In this document: positions 57,073-64,000 of the stretch, in pieces
How the letters are laid out: the number at the start of each line of letters is the position of its first letter
Numbering within the stretch: the first letter of the stretch is position 1
Assembly: GCA_030490835.1 (NCBI GenBank)
Contig: CM059973.1
Span: 58,594,008 to 58,658,007, forward strand
Origin: Annona cherimola
Taxonomy: Eukaryota > Streptophyta > Magnoliopsida > Magnoliales > Annonaceae
Direction: 5' to 3'
Length of the DNA: 64,000 nt
Notes under the pieces: model-generated
Told to the model about the DNA's origin: nothing
Database searches by the model: none
Seen by the model: the letters and a program-made list of their open reading frames with translations, nothing else
Position numbers and translations under genes: made by a program

Positions 57073-59252
57073 TATAAATAGGGTACTTGATTCAGTTGTA
57101 TGACCGTTTATTTTGAGAGTTTATAAATTTAGATTTCTTTCTGTTTTCTTTTTTTCACCCTTTTTTTTTTCTCCGAATTTCTTCGTGGTTTCTCTCCTTT
57201 CTTCCCTTCTTTTTCTATTAAGGGGATCTTTCCTCTTTCTTCCAACTTGTTATTGATATTCACTAATTCTTTGAAAACAACAGGTTGTCTTGGCCAACAG
57301 GTTGCTTTTTTAATTTTAAAATGTTTTATTTTAATTTAAACCATTTATAATATAAAATAAATATGCTTATATCTACGATGTCAAAAATTACTTTGATCAA
57401 AAACTTATATGTATACATATTTAGCATCATTTGGGAGTGAATATGAAACAGTTAAAATTTTCTAATTTTTGAAGTGAGTATACAGTACCATTAAATTTTT
57501 CAAAATGTGTGAAATTTTGCATCATAACTAAATGCATGTAGATGAATATTTTAAATGGTTTAGCTATTCAAAACAATTTAAATAAAATAAAAAAACTGGC
57601 TGGGAGCGACTATTATCCAATTGGTTGTTTTTAAATCATTGCCCATCATAGAGTGTTGCATTTTGAGCTGGTGATTAGTTTAAGAAGGTTCTCTCTTAAT
57701 CAGGGAAACGTTGAGGTGATGCCATTGAGATATGAGAATGGTGGCCACGTGAAGAATGCCTGATCAGCTTGTTTATGGTACTCAATAAATACCAAATTAA
57801 TCTCATTGTCACACCTCAAGAAGTTGAGAAAGAATTTTTTTCAATTATTAAAAACATTATCATGTAATGATTGTGTTTAATCATGGTACATATCTTCCCT
57901 CAATTCCACATGGCTCGGTTAAAAAACTGGAAGAATTTGTCAAGTATAATTGGAAGTAAAAGAGAGCTGAATTGAGCCCACACTTGATTGAGCTAGGGTG
58001 AGATTTTTTTTGGTTACTGATTCATATGAAAATTTATCCAACCCTGCATACATTGTAAACATATGCATGAACGGAGGATTCATCCCATACAGTGAGCCTA
58101 CCAATTTGAAAGAGGAATTATTTGAATTAAATTACAGTGAATTCCATTTTACCTGTTACAGTAAATCATGACAAATGGTAGAGATCAACAGGTTACTATT
58201 GCTTTACATTTTAAGTGGAAAATGACCTCTGCAAACAGTCTTTGTTTCTCCATTCCCCTGTCTCTGATTTATTTCATCCACGTTTTTAGAAAAATTTCCA
58301 TTTCTGTGAAGGTATACAAATTATCTAATGTAGGATGGGTGTGGAGGAAGATATAACAAAGAGTAAGGAACCTTAAAGAAGATGAGAAGAGAAGAAAGAG
58401 ATAAAAAGAGTAGAAGAATAAAGGAGAAAGATACAAATAAGAATAAGTAGAAGGGAGACGAGAGAAACACTTTTTATAAATCTCAAATTGATGCTCCTTA
58501 AAAACTTATAAAGGCTGTACTTATATGTGAACATGCCACCTTATTTTAGCAACATTTTTTAAGGATGTAATCTTTTAAAAACTGAAATTGCATATATTTT
58601 TAGTGAACTTGTTAGAGAAGTAAACTTGAATAGAAATAAGTTTCTTTAACAGATTTTAAAATATCCTAGGAGATCATATAGCATTTTCCAAAGATCCTAA
58701 AAAATATTGTAACAAAATCTTTTAGAAAAATTTCTTAAGATTATTGCCCCTTCACAAGATTTTTTTAGCCTAGAATAGGTATATTTGAAATCTTGCTTTC
58801 AATTTCAGTAGGATATTTTGGTTGTGTCAATTAAGATGTAATCAAAGAATCCATTATCCCTATTCATAGAAAATGCGCATCTAGTGGTGTTAACAGATCA
58901 GGTTGGACAAGTCGGTGCCTAATCCTAATCTTAGCCCATTTAAAATATTCTGATCCTAATTCGTTTATTAACTTATTTAAAAACCTTTACCCTAACCCAT
59001 TTACAATCCATTTCATAAATGGGTTGGTAGGTTGTTAATAGATTGTACAACAAACAACCTAAAGACCTAGACTCTAACAGACAATGATTTCACAAGGAAA
59101 AGGGAGAAAATATTTTCGGTGCAGAGGAAATTGAAATAAGGCAGTAACGGGAAAATGAAATTAGGGCCACGCTGGAAAAATGAAAATTAAGTGGTGGGGG
59201 GAAGACTTAGCCAGAGAAAATAACTAAGGAGTTTACGTTTATATATATATAT

Positions 59253-59801
59253 GGGCTCCGCTTCTATGTAACCAGGTTACATAGAAGCGGACCCATGTAA
59301 CCTCTTCAAAATCTAAGATTTTGATTCTTGATGAAAAATCTAATTCATTCATTGTATTTAAAATTATTTGTTTATCTATGGGATCAAGTTTCATCCCAAT
59401 CACGTATGTTTATGGGTCACATTTGTTAGAAAAAATATATATTCATGTGTAAATTATGAAAAATGTTAAAATATCAATTTTAAAGTAGTATTTTCGACAT
59501 CTAAACTGTCCAAAATATCATTTCTATATAAATAAATGATTCTATAAAGTATTACTACATTCTAATACATGTGTAAATAGATCTAAACGTTTTTCATAAT
59601 TTACACATGAATATATATATTTTTGAACAAATACGACCTATAAACATACTTAATTGGGATGAAACTTGGTCTCCTAAATAAATAAATGATGTTAAATACA
59701 ATGAATGAATTAGATTTTTGATTAAAGACCAAAATCTTAAAATTTGAAGGTGTTATATGGGTCCGCTTCCATGTAATCAAATTACATAAAAGTAGGACCG
59801 A
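59253..59801. mobile_element. Foldback MITE, family B, best copy (549 bp)
   Basis: Both ends are themselves hairpins: gcttctatgtaacc/ggttacatagaagc on the left, cttccatgtaatc/aattacataaaag on the right. Beyond them the two halves are complementary for about 210 bp (cttgatgaaaaatctaattc against gaattagatttttgattaaa, tttcatcccaatcacgtatg against catacttaattgggatgaaa). No ORF. Confidence 0.8.
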
Positions 59802-59840
59802 ATATACATATACATATGTATATGTGTGTATATATATATA

Positions 59841-60882
59841 GGGATTTATTCATGTGCATTCGGACTGCACGCGAATTACCCTGCAGACGCCCCATCCGCC
59901 CGTTCATTTCAGCGGGTGAAATCTGCGCCTCTTGTTCCATTGTGCGTGTACGTGTAGAGGGAGACAGCGAGCCGAATGAGACTGCACATACACGCGCTCA
60001 AAAATTCGGAGAATGCATTTTCCCGCTCATCCCTCCCATTTCGAAAACGGAGACGACGACGCTGCTGCTGCTACCCGCTGCTGCTCCCAAATCTCCTTCT
60101 CCGTCGAGATTTTGAAGATCTCCGTCGATATTTCGAAGTTCTCCGTCGATTCTGAAGTTCTGTAATCGATTCCGAAGTTCTGCGTTGACGGAAGGGGTTG
60201 TCTTCTCCGAAAATCCGCATGCGAATTCTGAATCCACATGCGGATTATAACTGCACAGCAAAAGTACTCCCATCCGCTTCTCTCTGACGCGAAAATCCGC
60301 ATGCGGATTCTGAATCCGCATGCGGAAAACAACACTGATGGGAGGTACGTTTGCTGCGGATTCAGAATCTGCATGCGGATTTTCGCGTCAGAAAGATGCG
60401 GATGGGAGTACTTTTGCTGCGCAGTTATAATCCGCATGCGGATTTTCGGAGAAGAAGATCCGCGCGGATGGGGGTACTTTTGCTGCGCAGTTATAATCCG
60501 CATGCGGATTTTCGGAGAAGACGATCCGCGCGAACTCCGTTGAAGCAGAACTTTGGAATTCGATCACAGAACTTCGAAATCGACGGTTTCCGTCGACGCG
60601 GAACTTCGGAATCGATCACAGAATTTCGGAATCGACGGAGAACTTCGAAATCTCAACGGAGATCTTCAAAATCTCGACCGAGAAGGAGATTTGGGAGGAG
60701 GAGCAGCAGCAATGGTGTCTCCATTTTCGAAATGGGAGGGATGAGCGGGAAAATGCATTCTCCCTCTACACGTACACTCACAATGGAACAAGCGGCGCAG
60801 ATTTCACCCGCTGAAATGAACGGGCGGATGGGGCGTCTACAGGGTAATTCGCGTGCAGTCCGAATGCACATGAATAAATCCC
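59841..60882. mobile_element. Long foldback element (1,042 bp near-palindrome)
   Basis: Starts gggatttattcatgtgcatt and ends aatgcacatgaataaatccc, exact complements. The arms stay complementary almost to the centre near 60335. The left arm has about 50 extra bp near 59960-60010. The right arm has a tandem duplication of about 65 bp (60390-60520). The inner part repeats the small palindrome ATCCGCATGCGGAT. It is much GC-richer than the surrounding intron. Flanks are (TA)n, so a duplication cannot be judged. Long ORFs on both strands are mirror artefacts. Superfamily uncertain; Mutator-like is possible. Confidence 0.85.
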
Positions 60883-61572
60883 AATATATATATATAACTT
60901 TAATTAGTTAAACGAGTTAAATGAGTTGAACGGGTTAAATGGGTTAATAAATGGGTTGACGGGTTATCAAATCTCAACCTTGATCCATTTATTTAATTAA
61001 ATGGTTGGGCGGATCGACGGATTACAACCCATTTATTGAAAAATCCCAACTTAAACCCATTTATAAATAGGTTGGAGGAGTGTTTTGATCATTACCATTA
61101 ATACCCTAAGCGCATTTGTGGTGCAGAAGCCTGTAATAGCAATAACAAGAAGTTTTCATACTGAATGGGGTTCTGGTACTCTTAGTACTAGGACTCAATG
61201 ATTGGACAAATAACTGGTTGAATAATACATTGATATCCGTAGACTAAAACAAGGGTTCTGTTCTTCCTTGAGCAGACATGTTTATCAATGCAAAGCCATT
61301 ACACATTCATGGATATCCTTTTATTATAATCCAGAATTTAACATTGTCAGTAAAAGTGTATGATGGGAATACGAGGAAAGTGTTGTTAACAGATAATTTA
61401 TACCCACTAGTTGGATCTTCATTGTTTTTCATCTGTGAACTTGCTGCACATGTCACGGGAATTCTTGTATTTTTGCAACATGAATCCATGACTTTATTTA
61501 TTTATTAAATGCAAGTTGGGAATGGTTTTCTCACAATTTCTTTATTTCTAACAACCTTCCTGATAAAAACAG

Positions 61573-62150
61573 ATAATCCAGCTGATGAGCTTGTGGATGT
61601 TATTAACAAAAACCGCTCTGCTCATAAATCGTCCAAACTTGCAGACAGTCCAGGCCTAGGATGCATCGCATTGCAATACATAAAGGCTTATGAAGGAAAG
61701 TGTGATCAAGTAGATGACAAGAAGCCAAATGATTCAGAATTTGCAGAAACTTTTGCACCTAGTTGTGGTGTCCTAGCATCGACTCTTGCTCTTATCACAG
61801 GCCGGCTACTTGGGTGTCAGTCACACTATGTTTCCCCCTCAGATGCTTTTTCTGATCTTCTGATCCACAACAGCAGAAGCTTGGATATTCTATACAGCAG
61901 GAATCACACACAGGTGGGTGCAGCGGTGAGTGGAAGTGATGGTGGGGCCCCGTATTTCTGGTGCGTGTTATTTAGCCGTGGCTCATTGAATAACACATTT
62001 GTCTTGGATGGCGGAAAGGCAAAGATACAAAGACCTGGATGCTTCAGCGGCACGGGTGATGATTGCAGTGATTCTTGTAGGCCAAAGCATGTTCGTTGGT
62101 CATTCGTTGTGGGAGTTTTGATTAGTTTTGCTTTTGCCATTGTACTATGA
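61573..62150 (+). CDS. GPI-anchored protein gene, exon 2 (mature protein)
   Basis: Encodes 192 residues, starting DNPADELVDVINKNRSAHKS. It belongs, from memory of the family, to the plant 'uncharacterised GPI-anchored protein' group (At5g19250/At3g18050-like), secreted proteins attached to the outer face of the plasma membrane; biochemical role unknown. Visible features: eight cysteines in the mature part (GLGCIALQ, EGKCDQ, APSCGV, LLGCQS, YFWCVLF, RPGCFSG, DDCSDSC), the block AETFAPSCGV, the block GAAVSGSDGGAPYFWC, and N-glycosylation sequons NRS, NHT and NNT. The C-terminus, after DDCSDSC, is a hydrophobic tail (WSFVVGVLISFAFAIVL) with no residues after it, as in GPI signal sequences. No stops or frameshifts, so the gene looks functional. 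Confidence 0.82.
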
Positions 62151-63314
62151 AAGGCATCATTCTATTTGTTTTTCAACTGCGCTGGCTTTGAGGCCCTTTG
62201 ACTCATTTGTATTGGTTTCTTTTCCTTTCTTTTGGTTGTTGTAATATGCTTTCTTTTAGGAATGAAAAGAGGGATTGTTTCATTCACCAAGAGAAATGGT
62301 CATATGAAAATCCATCATGCATTCATGCTACAAGCTGCATTAAGCATGGAGTTAGAATGTTTTCAGATGTTGGCTCATAAGATCAAATGGGAGCACAACT
62401 AAAGTGAGAATTTCAGCTGGTCGGGTGTCAACATGGAGGGCACTGCCATAATGTTTTCTTCAAGGTAATTCATTGCCCCTGCCTGCTCTTCAAGTGAATC
62501 CTTACTACATACTAACCACTTCACCTGCTGGGGTTGTGGGAGGATTGCATCCATTGCTGTGATCGTTGACAAACTCAAATCTTTCATGTATTTTTGCTTA
62601 CAATGATTTGATGGTTTTCTACGATGACCAATCTGCCCTCTCCAATTCAATCTATTATGTGCTAGACTACTAGTACCTGTTTAATCTGAAATTTTCACTA
62701 CTCGTGTTGGGGACTGCCAACACAACTAGAAAAGATTTATATGTGTGTGCCGCATGTCATGGTCATCATTTTGGCCATTGTGCCACATCAACAATTTGTA
62801 TAGGTCGAAAACTCACCGTCTAGAGCATTGTGCATCCAGACAACTGGCATTGCCTCTTTGATACGCAAACCCTGCTAAGGCACTGCCCAATCTGTCCGTA
62901 GACTTGTCTTTACCAGGAAGTTTTCTGTCATTAGGAAACTGCTATTCTTTTTTCTATAAAGAAATTAAAAAAAAAGAAAAGAAAAGGAAACTGCTGTTCT
63001 TATCTTTCACGAAGATCTTCCAATCCAAGTAAATCGGTATAAAATTATGCCAAATACCTTGGTGTTCCCTCTCTTAAAGTAGAATGAATAACTAATCAGC
63101 TGTCTATATTTTGGATAAAGTGAGACTGAACTTTAGCTAGTTGGAGGGCTCATTCTTTACCCTTTGCGGGGAAAAACACTAGTAAAATCAGCACTTTTTT
63201 CCATTCCACTATATTCCGTGCAACTTCCTATTCTGCCTATTGGTATTTGTTATGTGATTGACAAGATTGGGAGAGAGTTTATTTGTGGCTCGACCTCGGA
63301 CAAGTAAAAAATTC
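62151..63314. other. 3' flank of the GPI-anchored protein gene
   Basis: Contains the presumed 3' UTR. No canonical AATAAA close to the stop was seen. No other gene recognised; the 83-codon reverse frame at 62399-62650 has no known domain. Confidence 0.5.
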
Positions 63315-63545
63315 ACGTGTTTGGTTACTTATAAAACCTTCCAATGTTTATAATTACTTTATTTTTAAATTATTTTTTATATTTTTAATTATTTTTAATT
63401 ATTTTTACATAATAATTCATACGACTAATTTATCTATTTTAACTTTATCCTATTTACTTTTTATTGCTATCCTTATTATTTCATATCATTTTTTCTCATT
63501 TCTAAAACTTTTATTTTAAAAATTTTTCATCCAAAAGTTAATAGG
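63315..63545 (+). mobile_element. AT-rich MITE, family A, copy 6
   Basis: Opens cgtgtttggttacttataaaa and closes aaatttttcatccaaaag, with ctattttaactttatccta inside, matching copies 3 and 4. Confidence 0.5.
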
Positions 63546-63571
63546 TAGCTGGTTTCCTATCCTACTGATTA

Positions 63572-64000
63572 AGGAGCATTAGGCATCCGAGCTAGCACAT
63601 TAATGAATAAAGCTTTGGTAGCAAAACTCAATTGGCAGATTATGTTATCTTGTGCGAATCTATGACAATAACTGTTTAATAAGAAAATATGTGGGAGGTC
63701 ATTTCTCTTTATCCAATATTCAGCCTAAGCAACATTTCTCTCATATTTGGTGAAGAATTTTGAAAGAGATGAAGGTGGTGAATCAAGGGCTGAGAGTTGA
63801 TGTTCAAAATGGTAGACGGTCTAGCTTCTGGTATGATAAATGGCTGTTGGATATTTCTCTTTCTTCTATTGTCTCTTGTCCTTTGGATGATGATCATAAT
63901 TTAGCTCGAGTTTCTAACTATTGGGAGTTTAGCTTTGGCTCGTGATGGAATTTCCTTCAACACCTCCTCTTGCTAAAATTTCTCACTGATTAATTGCTAT
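63572..64000 (+). pseudogene. LINE ORF2 fragment, running off the right edge
   Basis: The translation begins GALGIRASTLMNKALVAKLN, then (after stops and a frame change) KEMKVVNQGLRVDVQNGR and RSSFWYDKWLLDISL. These match the post-reverse-transcriptase region of plant LINEs (compare GGMGFRDLHLFNYALLAKQ and WRIGDGRRVRFFKDSWL in the LINE at 26936-33148). Frameshifts and stops present. Confidence 0.75.

Larger units (their letters stand above)
58883..61109. mobile_element. Non-autonomous hAT-like element in the intron, nested
   Basis: Flanks GCGCATCT (58875-58882) and GCGCATTT (61110-61117) agree at 7 of 8 positions, the hAT duplication length. Ends agtggtgttaacagatc and, reverse-complemented, ttagggtattaatgg are similar. 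Subterminal regions are rich in aacccattta and aatgggttgg repeats. Without its two inner foldback elements it would be about 630 bp. Confidence 0.6.
56057..61572 (+). other. Intron of the GPI-anchored protein gene (5,516 bp)
   Basis: Bounded by GT (56057) and AG (61571-61572, aaaaacag/ataatcc). It is long for a plant intron because it contains a family A MITE (56819-57072) and an hAT-like element (58883-61109) that holds two foldback elements. No extra exon is needed to complete the protein. Confidence 0.7.

Noticed and set aside
59998..60911. Frames of 60-186 codons on both strands with shared words such as MRIITAQQKYSHP
   Set aside because: The DNA is a near-palindrome, so the same words appear on both strands; no domain and no codon bias.
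61509..61572. Alternative first exon for the GPI-anchored protein starting at ATG 61509
   Set aside because: The stretch before the AG at 61572 reads as intron; splicing exon 1 gives a signal peptide and an exact frame.

Overview
This window is nuclear DNA of a flowering plant. Most of it is transposable-element sequence, with one recognisable host gene near the right end. The evidence for a plant is: Sirevirus-type and other Ty1/copia elements primed by initiator tRNA-Met, an L1-type LINE with a C-terminal RNase H domain, a captured GRAS-family fragment, and a spliced gene of the plant 'uncharacterised GPI-anchored protein' family. The species cannot be named from the sequence.

Layout. 1-24 kb holds four copies of one SIRE/Maximus-like copia family: a left-truncated copy (1-3963), a nearly complete but mutated copy (4691-15387), a solo LTR in the opposite orientation (15849-17528) and an internally deleted copy (20765-23671). 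Between them are a foldback-derived MITE, a decayed LINE and an hAT-like element containing a SINE. 23.7-26.2 kb has another LINE fragment and a possible solo LTR. 26936-33148 is a full-length LINE with a perfect 19-bp target-site duplication. 33-41 kb is AT-rich with no gene I can support. 41.4-51.2 kb is a nest: a candidate Mutator-like shell holding an hAT-like element, a complete copia element (43047-48605) and a Pack-MULE carrying a broken GRAS transcription factor fragment. 51.8-55.5 kb holds MITEs and a solo LTR with a 5-bp duplication. 55987-62150 is the GPI-anchored protein gene; its 5.5-kb intron contains an hAT-like element that itself contains two foldback elements. A LINE fragment runs off the right edge.

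Most notable points. (1) The copia element at 43047-48605 has no tRNA primer-binding site where one is expected. In its place, 2 nt after the 5' LTR, are 16 nt exactly complementary to a stretch inside its own LTR, which suggests self-priming. (2) The SIRE-like family carries arrays built on the palindrome AAGTCGACTT in its LTR U3 and again between pol and a third ORF. (3) That third ORF occupies the envelope-like position but resembles the 'putative plant transposon protein' class. (4) Two copies of the family show the same +1 frame change at a stop codon between gag and pol. (5) A 1,042-bp near-palindrome lies in the intron of the host gene.

All comparisons were made by eye. Family names come from recognised motifs, not searches.
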